Shown here one piece after another: positions 32,172-40,106 of a DNA stretch of 64,000 nucleotides. Position numbers and translations under genes: made by a program. Origin of the DNA: Streptomyces flavofungini (lineage in GTDB: Bacteria > Actinomycetota > Actinomycetes > Streptomycetales > Streptomycetaceae). The stretch lies in NCBI RefSeq assembly GCF_014650815.1, contig NZ_BMVR01000004.1:124001-188000 (forward strand). Direction: 5' to 3'. Numbering within the stretch: position 1 is the stretch's first letter; each line of letters opens with the position of its first letter. Below the pieces are notes generated by a model. It had not been told where the DNA came from, made no database searches, and saw only the letters and a list, made by a program, of their open reading frames with translations.

Positions 32172-34553
32172 TCACCTCCCGCTCTCGTCGAACTGGTTGC
32201 GTACGAAGTCGAGTTCGCCCTGAGCCCGGTTCCGCTCCTCCGTGAGCTCCGGGTCGTCGGGGAAGTGGGCGAGCGCGGCGGTCAGTTGCTCGACGGCCGT
32301 CACCAGGGCGGCGCGCGCACCGGACAGGCTGCCCGAGCCCCACCGGTGCAGGGCGAGGCCGCGCAGCACGATACCGAGGCTGAGCTGCGCGCGCCGCAGT
32401 CGCGGGCCGAGCGCCACGGAGCGCCGCAGGTCCGCTGCGGACGCCTCCAGGTCGGCGTCCTCGCGGTTGGCCTCGCGGATGCCGCGATCGGCAAGCACGC
32501 GCGCCAACTGGCCGTCCAGGCGCGGGCGTTCATTGGCGCCGATGACGGAGCGGGCCGTCTCCAGGGTGCGTACCGCTCTGGTCAGGTGCCCGGCGCGGTG
32601 GGCGTCCTTGGCGGCGGAGAGGGCGAGGCCGACGACGGCTGCCTGCGTATGCCGGTAGCGCTTCAGTTCCCTGCTGTGGACGAGGGCGCGCCGCCAGCAC
32701 GCGGCAGCGGTGTCGAAGTCGGCGTGCTCGATGGTGAGGTGGTCCCTGCCGAGGGCGACGCGGGCGTGCAGGGCCAACTCCCGGGCGTCCCGGGCGAGCC
32801 GTCGACGGCGGTCGGGGAGGCCCGCGTATCCGGGGTTGAGAGCGTCGAAGCGGGAGCAGTCCGGCTCACACACGGGCGCGGCGGGCGCACCCTGTGCACG
32901 GGCCCGCGCGCGACAGTCGCGGCAGCGCAGCTCGGCGAGGGCGGCGAGGGCGTCGCCGGGAAGCCCGGCGGCCAAATGGAGCTGGGCGAAGCCCAGTTCG
33001 GAGAAGGGGTGGATGAGGGTGGGGCGGGGGGTGGGTGCGCCGGTGCCCGTGATGGGTTCGGCTTCGGCGGCGATGCCGATTCCGGTACGGGTACGTGAGC
33101 CGCCGTCACCGTCACCATCACCGTCGGCGGCGGCGAAGGCGCCGAACTCCCCGACCCTGCCGAGCGCGACGATCGCCAGCGGGCCGCAGCGCAGCGGGGT
33201 GCCCCAGGGTCCGGGGAACCCCCCGGCCTCGTCGAGGAGCCGGGCGGCGTCGGCCTCGCGCTGGAGGAGCACGTCCGGGGGTACGCGGCTGCCGCTGTCG
33301 CCCTCGTCGGGCAGGTACTGGGCCACGCGGTCGCGGAGCGCGGTACGCAGGTCGGGGACGAGGTCGGCGCCCACGTCGACGCCGTATCGCTGCCCGGCCG
33401 CGAGCCGGATGCGGTCCCAGAAGGAGCTGTCGTAGAGGAGGGTGCCCCAGGCGGCGATGGTGCGCTCACAGGTTGAGGGCGCTGGGGGCGTTGAGGGCGC
33501 TGGGGGTGCGGGGGGCGCAGGGGAGTCTGCGGTGGGGGAGTTGAGGAGGGTGATCGCGAGGGCGTGGGTGACGCGGTGGTCGGTGGGGTCGCGCCGGGCG
33601 GCGGCGCCGAGGAGGTCGACGGCGAGGCCCCGCCGCCCGCCCACGGCAAGGGCGACGCCGTACAGCGCGGCGGAACGCCCGGCGTCCGGCTCGATGTCCC
33701 ACGCCGCGCCGAACAGCGCGGCGGCTCGCGGCCAGTCCGGTTCGGCGTCGCCGAGCGCGGCCAGCCCGGCCTTGCGGAGCAGCGCGGCGACGACGGGGGC
33801 GCCGTGCCCGGGGGCGGGGGTGTCGGCTGTGTCCGCGCTCGCGGGCGCCGGGACGTCGGCTGCGCTCGTGCTTGTGGCGGGAGCGCCCGATGGTGCGGCA
33901 GCGCCTGATGGTACGGCAGTGTCCGATGGTGCGGCGGCACCCGATGGTGCGGTGCCGCCCGGCACGTCCGCCGAGCCCGCCGCTCCTGCGGTGCCGTCCG
34001 ATGCCGCGTCGCACTGCGCGTGCGCAGGGCCGCCCGTGGCGTTCGCCGCGCCCGGAGTCACCGCCGCCGGGCCGCCCCCAGCGCCCGAGCCACCCGCCAC
34101 CGTGTCCGCCGCCCCCTCCACCGACCCCACCGACCCCGCCGACCCCGCCGGGCCACCCCCCACCCCCGCCAGAACCGCCGCCACCCACCGCCCCTCGTCG
34201 TCCAGCCCTCCACCCCTGGCCGCCGCGCGCAGATCGTCCCGTGCCCCGCCCCGGTCCCCCGACGCCACGCGTACGTAGGCGCGCTGCACGAGGGCGCGCG
34301 GGTGTGGCGCGGCGCACGCGAGACACCGGGTGAAGTGGGCCTCGGCGGCGTCGAGTTCACCTCGATGGGCGTGGGCGCAGCCGAGCCAGAACAGGGGAGC
34401 CGAGTCCTCGGGCGCCGCTTCGTGGGCGCGGCGGAACTCGGCGAGGGCGCCGTCGAAGTCCCCGGCGGCCAGGCGTACGCGCCCGATCTCCACCCGCGTG
34501 GCGCACGCCTCCGCCTCGGTGGCGTCCGACTCCGCCCGTGCCCCCACTCTCAC
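32172..34553 (-). CDS. TPR-repeat protein sharing its C-terminal module with the CHAT protein
   Basis: A protein of about 793 residues. The N terminus has TPR units (GRVRLAAGDFDGALAEFRRA, LFWLGCAHAHRGELDAAEAH). A long Ala/Pro/Ser linker includes four 18-bp DNA repeats. The C-terminal half parallels the end of the CHAT protein: WGTLLYDSSFWD against WATLLSDDAYWD, a Cys pair (LRCRDCRAR), and NPGYAGLPDRRRRL against DPAYVHLPHRHARL. It lacks CHAT and J-like domains. The start is uncertain: an upstream in-frame start at 34691 would overlap the neighbouring gene, so I prefer GTG at 34553 (or 34547), after a GGGGG block. The CHAT gene begins 9 bp after the stop. Confidence 0.85.
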   Translation of the reverse strand: MRVGARAESDATEAEACATRVEIGRVRLAAGDFDGALAEFRRAHEAAPEDSAPLFWLGCAHAHRGELDAAEAHFTRCLACAAPHPRALVQRAYVRVASGDRGGARDDLRAAARGGGLDDEGRWVAAVLAGVGGGPAGSAGSVGSVEGAADTVAGGSGAGGGPAAVTPGAANATGGPAHAQCDAASDGTAGAAGSADVPGGTAPSGAAAPSDTAVPSGAAAPSGAPATSTSAADVPAPASADTADTPAPGHGAPVVAALLRKAGLAALGDAEPDWPRAAALFGAAWDIEPDAGRSAALYGVALAVGGRRGLAVDLLGAAARRDPTDHRVTHALAITLLNSPTADSPAPPAPPAPSTPPAPSTCERTIAAWGTLLYDSSFWDRIRLAAGQRYGVDVGADLVPDLRTALRDRVAQYLPDEGDSGSRVPPDVLLQREADAARLLDEAGGFPGPWGTPLRCGPLAIVALGRVGEFGAFAAADGDGDGDGGSRTRTGIGIAAEAEPITGTGAPTPRPTLIHPFSELGFAQLHLAAGLPGDALAALAELRCRDCRARARAQGAPAAPVCEPDCSRFDALNPGYAGLPDRRRRLARDARELALHARVALGRDHLTIEHADFDTAAACWRRALVHSRELKRYRHTQAAVVGLALSAAKDAHRAGHLTRAVRTLETARSVIGANERPRLDGQLARVLADRGIREANREDADLEASAADLRRSVALGPRLRRAQLSLGIVLRGLALHRWGSGSLSGARAALVTAVEQLTAALAHFPDDPELTEERNRAQGELDFVRNQFDESGR
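33883..33954. repeat. Four 18-bp tandem repeats in the TPR gene linker
   Basis: Four 18-bp units around CCCGATGGTGCGGCA encode Ala-Pro-Ser-Gly/Asp hexapeptides in the linker between the TPR half and the C-terminal module. Confidence 0.8.
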
Positions 34554-34584
34554 AAGCCCCCGTTCAGCGGCAGGTGGCGGTCCT

Positions 34585-35058
34585 TCAGCCCGCCGCCTCG
34601 TCCAACTCTGAGCGCCAGCGGCCGAGTTGTCGATCGTAGTGCAGCGGCCCCACGTGGAACTCTGCCAAGTCGATGCCCAGCAACTGTTCATACGCCTCGG
34701 CGGGGAGATCCGGTTCCAGGACGATGCTCAGACCACTCCGGGCGTCCTGGAGGACCAGCGGCCGCGGCGCCCCGTCACCCGCCGCTGTCCGGCCCGCCCC
34801 GCGCCGCACCACGCCCTTGAACGACACATACGCGTCCCGCACCGCCTCCGCGCCCAGGCCGCTGAGGAACGCCTGCAGCGGCAGCGAGGCGAGGACGAGC
34901 CAGGGGAGGTCGCCCGCGCCACGGTGGTCGACGGCCCGGCGGACGCGGGCCGTACGGACACCGAGCCCTTCCAGTGCCGCGACCAGGTCCTGGCCGAGGG
35001 CTTCCGGGGCCTCCTGGTCGAGCAGCAGCTCCGCGCGCAGCGGCAGGGCGTCGGGCAT
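34585..35058 (-). CDS. Small conserved-looking protein, first gene of the minus conflict operon
   Basis: A 157-residue protein I do not recognise. The order of segments is an N-terminal helix and strand (LGQDLVAALEGLGVRTARVR), a hydrophobic stretch (WLVLASLPLQAFLSG), and a C-terminal strand pair ending HYDRQLGRWRSELDEAAG. The layout recalls small constant components encoded beside actinobacterial effector genes, but I cannot confirm a family. The ATG at 35058 has AAGGAG upstream at a rather long spacing. The TPR gene starts about 31 bp after its stop, so it probably opens the operon. Function unknown. Confidence 0.75.
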   Translation of the reverse strand: MPDALPLRAELLLDQEAPEALGQDLVAALEGLGVRTARVRRAVDHRGAGDLPWLVLASLPLQAFLSGLGAEAVRDAYVSFKGVVRRGAGRTAAGDGAPRPLVLQDARSGLSIVLEPDLPAEAYEQLLGIDLAEFHVGPLHYDRQLGRWRSELDEAAG

Positions 35059-35442
35059 GGGGGCGCGTTCTCCTTCCGGCGGCGGACGGGGCCAGGGCCG
35101 GGGCGGGCGGTGGGTGCGAACCCGGGTCCCGGGACCCGTCAGCCTAGAGGCGCCGCCCGCCCCGCACCGGGAAACCGCGATCTCTCACCCGCACCAGTGG
35201 TCCGGGGACTCCTGCCCGCGCCGGAGGTCCGAGGGGTCCCACACGCCCCGGTAGCCCGGGAGCTCCCACCCGCCCCGGTGGCCCGGGAGCTCCCACCCGC
35301 ACCCCCCGGCACCCCGCCATGCACCCGTCATGCGGCGTTTTTCCGGAATGCGGGATTCATGGAACTTTCGTCGCGGGCCGTGAGTCTTCCGAGGTGAAGG
35401 CTGAAGCGCAGCGGAAACAGCGGAACACGGGGGTGTTCGACC
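35059..35442. promoter_or_regulatory. Divergent spacer holding the promoters of the minus conflict operon and of the copper oxidase
   Basis: This 384-bp region separates the leftward operon from the rightward oxidase gene. It contains the 27-bp repeat array at 35190-35297 and an 8-bp palindrome TTCCGGAA at 35341-35348, about 95 bp before the oxidase start. GGGGGTG precedes the TTG start at 35443. I see no gene I can support here and no clear -35/-10 pair. Confidence 0.45.
35190..35297. repeat. Four 27-bp tandem repeats (minisatellite)
   Basis: Units start at 35190, 35217, 35244 and 35271. The last two differ at one base in 27; the first two are more diverged. The shared core is CCCGGGAGCTCCCACC with variants. 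A 61-codon minus frame through the array would encode a 9-residue repeat (GSSRATGAG), but it lacks a ribosome-binding site and I do not call it a gene. Confidence 0.85.
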
Positions 35443-37371
35443 TTGACCGACGTGACTGACATGCAGACCGACACCGGAGCAGACGCCGACGGCCACGCGG
35501 ACGGGCGTGCGGACGCGCACACCGACGCGCACACCGACGCGGGGGCATCGGAAACCCGCGAACTGACACCGTTCGCAGCGCCCTTGACCATCCCGCCCGT
35601 CCTGCGCCCGGCGGGCACCGACGTCCTGGAAGAGACGGAAATCGCCGTCCGCCCCGCCTGGGTGCGCCTGCACCCGCAGCTGCCGCCCACGCTCATGTGG
35701 GGGTACGAGGGGTGCGTGCCGGGGCCCACCATCGAGGTGCGGCGCGGCGAGCGCGTGCGGATCGCGTGGACGAACCGCGTGCCCAAGGAGGGCGAGTTCC
35801 CCGTCACGGCCGTCGAGGCCCCGCGCACCTCGCCGCCGCCGAGCACCCGCCCGGGCCGCGAGGGCATCGAGCCGAACAAGGACGTGGCGGCGCTGCCCGC
35901 GTGGACGGTCACGCATGTGCACGGCGCGCAGACGGGCGGCGGGAACGACGGCTGGGCGGACAACGCGGTGGGGTACGGCGACGCCCAGCTGTCGGAGTAC
36001 CCGAACGACCACCAGGCGGTCCAGTGGTGGTATCACGACCACGCCATGAACATCACCCGGTGGAACGTGTACGCGGGGCTCTACGGCACGTACCTCGTCC
36101 GCGACGACGAGGAGGACGCACTCCAACTCCCGTCCGGGAAGCGGGAGATCCCGCTGCTCCTCGCCGACCGGAACCTGGACACCGACGAGGACGGCCGCCT
36201 CACCGGCCGCCTCCTGCACAAGACGACCATCGTCGACCCGAAGAACGCGGAGACGGGCAAGCCGGTCTCGCTGCCCTTCACCGGCCCGTACACCACGGTC
36301 AACGGCCGCATCTGGCCGTACGCGGAGGTGGCACCGGGGTGGTACCGCTTCCGGCTGGTCAACGCCTCGAACGCGCGGACGTACGACCTGGTCCTCGTCG
36401 ACGAGGACAACGAACCGGTGCCGGGCGTGCTGCACCAGATCGGCAGCGACGGCGGCCTGCTGCCCCGGCCCGTGCCCGTCGACTTCGACGCGACCCTGCC
36501 CGTGCTGACGGTCGCGCCCGCCGAGCGCTTCGACCTGCTCATCGACTTCCGGACGCTCGCGGGCAAGCGGCTCCGCCTGGTCAACAAGGGCCCGAACGCC
36601 GCGCCCGGCGTGCCCGACCCGGCCGGTGACGTGGCGTATCCGCACGTCATGGAGTTCCGCGTCGGCCGGGGCGGCGGCGCCCAGGAGACCTTCCGGCTCC
36701 CCGAGGTGCTGTCCGGCTCCTTCCGGCCCATCGGCCACGGCGTCCCGCACGGCCACCGCCTCGTCGTGCTCACCCCGCCCGCCACGAAGGGCGGCGGCGG
36801 CCACCCGGAGATGTGGGAGATGGTGGAGGTGAAGGACCCGGGCCCCGTCCAGGTCCCCACCGACGGCATCATCCAACTGCGCGGTCCGGACGGTGTGTTG
36901 AAGACGTACCGACGCATCGCCCGCACGTTCAACGACGGCCTGGGCTTCACCATCGGTGAGGGCGCGTACGAGCAGTGGAGCTTCCTCAACCTCGCGGTGA
37001 ACCCGAACGTGACCCACCCGATGCACATCCACCTGGCCGACTTCCAACTCCTCGGCCGCGACGCGTACGACGCCTCGGGCTTCGACGTGACGATCGGCGG
37101 CACCCGCGCCCCGATCGCCCACAAGCCGGACACACCGATCCCGCTCGCCCCCAACGAGCGAGGCTGGAAGGACGTGTTCCGGGTGCCCGGCGGTCAACTC
37201 CTCCGCGTCATCGGCAAGTTCGACGGGGCATACGGCCGGTTCATGTACCACTGCCACCTCCTCGAACACGAGGACATGGGGATGATGCGGCCGTTCGTCG
37301 TGATGCCGAAGGAGGCGCTGAAGTTCGACCACGGGGGCGGCGGGCACGGCGGGCACGGGAGCGGCCACTGA
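35443..37371 (+). CDS. phsA: Multicopper oxidase, phenoxazinone synthase type
   Basis: A 642-residue laccase-like oxidase, closely matching in length and sequence what I recall of Streptomyces antibioticus phenoxazinone synthase, which couples o-aminophenols to phenoxazinones. Copper motifs are complete: [10 protein letters not shown] and WWYHDHAMN (type 2/3), [10 protein letters not shown] (type 1/2/3), and [14 protein letters not shown] (type 3 and type 1, with axial Met). The C terminus is His/Gly-rich. The TTG start at 35443 gives MTDVTDM, matching the family N terminus, and follows GGGGGTG; ATG at 35461 is an alternative. There is no signal peptide, so it is cytoplasmic. No actinomycin-type genes are adjacent, so its natural substrate here is unknown. 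The gene symbol is by similarity. Confidence 0.93.
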   Translation: MTDVTDMQTDTGADADGHADGRADAHTDAHTDAGASETRELTPFAAPLTIPPVLRPAGTDVLEETEIAVRPAWVRLHPQLPPTLMWGYEGCVPGPTIEVRRGERVRIAWTNRVPKEGEFPVTAVEAPRTSPPPSTRPGREGIEPNKDVAALPAWTVTHVHGAQTGGGNDGWADNAVGYGDAQLSEYPNDHQAVQWWYHDHAMNITRWNVYAGLYGTYLVRDDEEDALQLPSGKREIPLLLADRNLDTDEDGRLTGRLLHKTTIVDPKNAETGKPVSLPFTGPYTTVNGRIWPYAEVAPGWYRFRLVNASNARTYDLVLVDEDNEPVPGVLHQIGSDGGLLPRPVPVDFDATLPVLTVAPAERFDLLIDFRTLAGKRLRLVNKGPNAAPGVPDPAGDVAYPHVMEFRVGRGGGAQETFRLPEVLSGSFRPIGHGVPHGHRLVVLTPPATKGGGGHPEMWEMVEVKDPGPVQVPTDGIIQLRGPDGVLKTYRRIARTFNDGLGFTIGEGAYEQWSFLNLAVNPNVTHPMHIHLADFQLLGRDAYDASGFDVTIGGTRAPIAHKPDTPIPLAPNERGWKDVFRVPGGQLLRVIGKFDGAYGRFMYHCHLLEHEDMGMMRPFVVMPKEALKFDHGGGGHGGHGSGH

Positions 37372-37456
37372 CGGCTGCCACTGACGGCTGCCACCGGCGC
37401 GGGAGGCCGGGTGCCGGGGCTGGGTGCCGGGTGCCCGGTGGCGGGTGCGGGCGGGT

Positions 37457-38215
37457 TCAGGCCGTCCGCACCTCCCGCCCCTCCGGCACCCGCGCCTCCG
37501 CCGCATGCGCCACCGCCGCCCGCGCGAGCCCCCGCACGAACGGGTGCGGGCGCGAGCCGTCGCCGTACTGCTCCGGCTGGAAGAGCGTGGCCAGGAAGAA
37601 GGGGTGGCCGGGGAGTTCGGCGACCCGCGCCTGGCCCTCCTCGTCCACGCCGGTGAAGCGCAGGCCGTGCTCCTCCAGGGTGGCGAGGTGGGTGCTGCCG
37701 TCGGGGGCGTACAGGCAGTGGTAGCGCTCCTGGGCGCGGTCGGCGCCGAGCAGCGACTCGGCGAGCGATCCCGGCGTGAGCCGCACCGTGCCCTCGTGGC
37801 CGACGAGCGAGCAGGCGAGCGGCGTGATCAGCAGGTCGTCGGCGTCGGGGTCGTTCTCGGCGTGCGCGACCCCGGTCAGCCCGCACGCGTTCCGCGCGAA
37901 CTCAAGGACCGCGTGCTGGAAGCCGCCGCACGTGCCGAGGAACGGGATGCCGTCCTCGCGGGCGGCACGGATCGCGGCGAGCGCGCCCGCCTCGCTGCGG
38001 TACGGGCTGCCCGGCAGCACCCACACCGCGTCGAAGCCGCGCACCGCGTCCGGCTCCTCGGCGTCCGGCGTCGGGATCCAGTAGGCGTCGAGCAGCAGCC
38101 CGTCGCGCGCGGCGAGGGCGGAGAGCAGTGAGGGGACGCGGGTGTGCGCGATGACGGACGGCGAGCGGTCGGCGATCAGGGCGATACGGGCCACGGGGTC
38201 CGGGGTTTCGGTCAT
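37457..38215 (-). CDS. Glutamine-amidotransferase-like protein related to the CTP synthase C terminus
   Basis: A 252-residue class I glutamine-amidotransferase fold. The nucleophile elbow FLGTCGGFQHAV carries the Cys. The usual His-x-Glu near the end appears as TLFQPEQY, with Gln where the catalytic His is expected, so ammonia-producing activity is doubtful. It matches the stand-alone family named for the CTP synthase C-terminal region. The start is uncertain among ATGs at 38215, 38221 and 38224; I chose 38215, which has AGGATGA upstream. It is divergent from a LysR gene, which may control it. Confidence 0.88.
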   Translation of the reverse strand: MTETPDPVARIALIADRSPSVIAHTRVPSLLSALAARDGLLLDAYWIPTPDAEEPDAVRGFDAVWVLPGSPYRSEAGALAAIRAAREDGIPFLGTCGGFQHAVLEFARNACGLTGVAHAENDPDADDLLITPLACSLVGHEGTVRLTPGSLAESLLGADRAQERYHCLYAPDGSTHLATLEEHGLRFTGVDEEGQARVAELPGHPFFLATLFQPEQYGDGSRPHPFVRGLARAAVAHAAEARVPEGREVRTA

Positions 38216-38273
38216 GAACATCATCCTGGGCGGCCCCACCCGTTCACGTCCAACGATGAAACCTGCATCCGCG

Positions 38274-38288
38274 ATAAGTGTCTCTGAT
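38274..38288. promoter_or_regulatory. Candidate LysR-type T-N11-A binding site
   Basis: ATAAGTGTCTCTGAT has the T-N11-A layout with AT/AT ends typical of LysR-family operators. It lies in the 95-bp gap between the amidotransferase-like gene and the LysR gene, where an autoregulatory site is expected. Only the ends are symmetric, so the call is tentative. Confidence 0.3.
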
Positions 38289-38310
38289 GGGATGCGGAAT
38301 CCTGGACGGC

Positions 38311-39177
38311 ATGGACCCGCACCTCCTGCGTACGTACGTCGCCGTCGCCCGCCTCGCCTCGTTCTCCGCCGCCGCCCGCGAACTCGGCTACACCCAGTCC
38401 GCCGTCTCCCAGCACATCGCCGCCCTGGAGCAGGACCTCGGCACCCCGCTCCTGACCCGCCGCCCCGTCGAGCCCACCCGCGCGGGCGAGCGGCTCCTGG
38501 AGCACGCGGGCCCGCTGCTGCTGCGCCTCGACGCGGCCCGCGCCGAGGTCACGGCCCTCGCGGGCGCGGTCGACGAGGGCCTCACGCTCGTCGCCGCGCC
38601 GACGGCCCTGACCCCCGGTACGCTCCGGGCGCTCCCGCCGACCGGCGTCACCCTGCGCGTACTGCCGCGCGCGGACATCCCCGAGGCCGTCGCAACGGGC
38701 GCCGCGCCCCTCGGCCTCGTGGACGGCCTGGCCGCGCCCAGCGACCCGCTGCGGCTGGCCGACGTGGCGCCGCTCAGCGTCCGTGGTGTCGGCGAGGAAC
38801 CCGTCCGCGTCCTGCTGCCCGCCGACCACCCGCTGGCCCACCGCACCGGCCTGCGCCTCGGCGACCTGGCCGATGCCCGCTGGCTGGACGCCCCCGGTGC
38901 GGGCCTGCCCCTGGACCAACTGCGCGCGGCCCACGGCCTCGGCGGCTTCCGCCCGGCCCTGCGCTACGAGGGCACCGACGTCCGCACCCTCACCGCCCTC
39001 GCCGCCGCCGGCCACGGCCTCGTCCTGCTCCCGGAGTCGGCCGCCGCCGCACCCGGCACCGTCGGCGTACCGCTCACCGAGCCGCGCGTCGTCCACCGCA
39101 CCGAACTGGTGCACGCCGGCGCCCCGCACGGCCCCGCCGAAGTGTTCGCCGCACGCCTGGACGTCACCCGTTCGTGA
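38311..39177 (+). CDS. LysR-family transcriptional regulator
   Basis: A 288-residue LysR regulator. The winged-helix DNA-binding domain is at residues 1-60 (HLLRTYVAVARLASFSAAAR, then TQSAVSQHIAALEQDLG). The rest is a periplasmic-binding-protein-like effector domain (VRVLLPADHPLAHR, AAAGHGLVLLPES). The ATG at 38311 gives the standard LysR N terminus; upstream ATGs would add a non-conserved extension. It is divergent from the amidotransferase-like gene, its likely target. The ligand is unknown. Confidence 0.93.
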   Translation: MDPHLLRTYVAVARLASFSAAARELGYTQSAVSQHIAALEQDLGTPLLTRRPVEPTRAGERLLEHAGPLLLRLDAARAEVTALAGAVDEGLTLVAAPTALTPGTLRALPPTGVTLRVLPRADIPEAVATGAAPLGLVDGLAAPSDPLRLADVAPLSVRGVGEEPVRVLLPADHPLAHRTGLRLGDLADARWLDAPGAGLPLDQLRAAHGLGGFRPALRYEGTDVRTLTALAAAGHGLVLLPESAAAAPGTVGVPLTEPRVVHRTELVHAGAPHGPAEVFAARLDVTRS

Positions 39178-39225
39178 ATCGTCGCGCGGGGTCACGCCGG
39201 GTAGGGCTGTGGCCGGAGGCGAGCC

Positions 39226-40056
39226 ATGGAACAGACCGCGTTGCGTCCCAAGCCGCTGCCGGGAGACGAGTCCGACCCCGGCCGTGCATCCGACACGTTC
39301 ACCCCACCAGCGACATCGGGGAAACCCGGAAGATCCGCCAAATCCGCCAAATCCCCCGCATCCGCCACATCCGCCAAGGGGCACCGTCCGCACGCCGCCC
39401 GCCGTCGCGGCAGACGGCTCTTCTCGCTCCTCTTCGGCCTGTTCTGCGCCACGGTCCTGGTGCTCTCGGGCATCGGCCTCGGCACCGTGGGCGCCACGGT
39501 CATCGGCATGAGCAAGATGGCGGAGATGCAGCGCCAGGCAGGCGCGCAGGGCGCCGGGTTGCCGGGCGGGCAGGGCCCGGGGCAGGGGCCGCCGGGCGCG
39601 GCGACGGAGCCCGGCAAGGGCGCGGGCAGCGCCTCGGGCAAGGGCTCAGGCACGGCCAAGGGCACAGCCTCGGCCACGACCCCGGGCGCGGGACCGGACC
39701 ACGCCCCACCCCCGAAGGCGCCCCCGAACGCGTCCCCGAAGAAGACGTCCTCCGGCAGCGGCTCCGCGGCCGTCGGACCGCAGACCCAGCGCCCCGCTCT
39801 CGGTGTCGAGGCCGTCGACGCCCCCGGCGGGACCGGCGCCCTGCTGGTCGGCGTGCACCAGCCGGGCCCCGGCCACGCGGCGGGTCTCGTACGCGGCGAC
39901 GTACTCGTGATGTTCGGCGGTACCCGGGTGACCTCCGCCGCTGACCTGGCGAAGGCCGTCGCGGGCGCAAGGCCGGGCAGGAACGTCATGCTGACGGTCC
40001 GTCACGCGAGCGGTACGCGGCAGGTGTTGTCGGCCCGGCCGGGCCTGGTCACGTAA
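39226..40056 (+). CDS. Single-pass membrane protein with an extracytoplasmic PDZ domain
   Basis: A 276-residue protein. A basic, repetitive N terminus (residues 1-64) precedes one membrane helix at about 66-92 (LLFGLFCATVLVLSGIGLGT). A disordered Gly/Ala/Pro/Lys linker follows. The last 85 residues form a PDZ domain (LGVEAVDAPGGTGALLVGVH, AGLVRGDVLVMFGG, VMLTVRHASG). No protease domain is attached, unlike HtrA/DegP. The ATG at 39226 follows GGAGGCGAGCC. Possible role: cell-surface adaptor or chaperone partner. Confidence 0.9.
   Translation: MEQTALRPKPLPGDESDPGRASDTFTPPATSGKPGRSAKSAKSPASATSAKGHRPHAARRRGRRLFSLLFGLFCATVLVLSGIGLGTVGATVIGMSKMAEMQRQAGAQGAGLPGGQGPGQGPPGAATEPGKGAGSASGKGSGTAKGTASATTPGAGPDHAPPPKAPPNASPKKTSSGSGSAAVGPQTQRPALGVEAVDAPGGTGALLVGVHQPGPGHAAGLVRGDVLVMFGGTRVTSAADLAKAVAGARPGRNVMLTVRHASGTRQVLSARPGLVT
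39331..39375 (+). repeat. Five 9-bp tandem repeats in the PDZ gene
   Basis: Five units of AAATCCGCC type encode a Lys-Ser-Ala tripeptide run (RSAKSAKSPASATSAK) in the cytoplasmic N terminus, in frame. Confidence 0.75.
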
Positions 40057-40059
40057 CCG

Positions 40060-40106
40060 CCCCGAAGTGCCCTGTCACGCTCTCACCCCGAAGTGCCCTG
40101 TCACGC
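40060..40106. repeat. Two 21-bp direct repeats at the end of the phosphoesterase gene
   Basis: CCCCGAAGTGCCCTGTCACGC occurs exactly at 40060-40080 and 40086-40106. The second copy spans the phosphoesterase stop codon, and a weaker third copy (CCCTGAAGTGCGTGGTCA) lies inside the coding end. It looks like a small duplication of the gene's 3' end, in the gap between convergent genes. Confidence 0.75.

Noticed and set aside
34554..34691. Longer N terminus for the TPR protein (start at 34691).
   Set aside because: It would overlap about 107 bp of the neighbouring gene and the extra residues are Trp/Cys/Ser-rich, as in an out-of-frame reading of that gene.
35190..35297. Possible CRISPR array.
   Set aside because: The units are directly adjacent with no unique spacers, and there are no cas genes.
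35139..35324. A 61-codon frame encoding a 9-residue repeat.
   Set aside because: No ribosome-binding site, GTG start and composition driven entirely by the 27-bp DNA repeat. Kept as a repeat only.
35443..37371. Part of an actinomycin-type biosynthetic cluster.
   Set aside because: Only the oxidase is present; there are no NRPS, kynurenine-pathway or resistance genes in the window.
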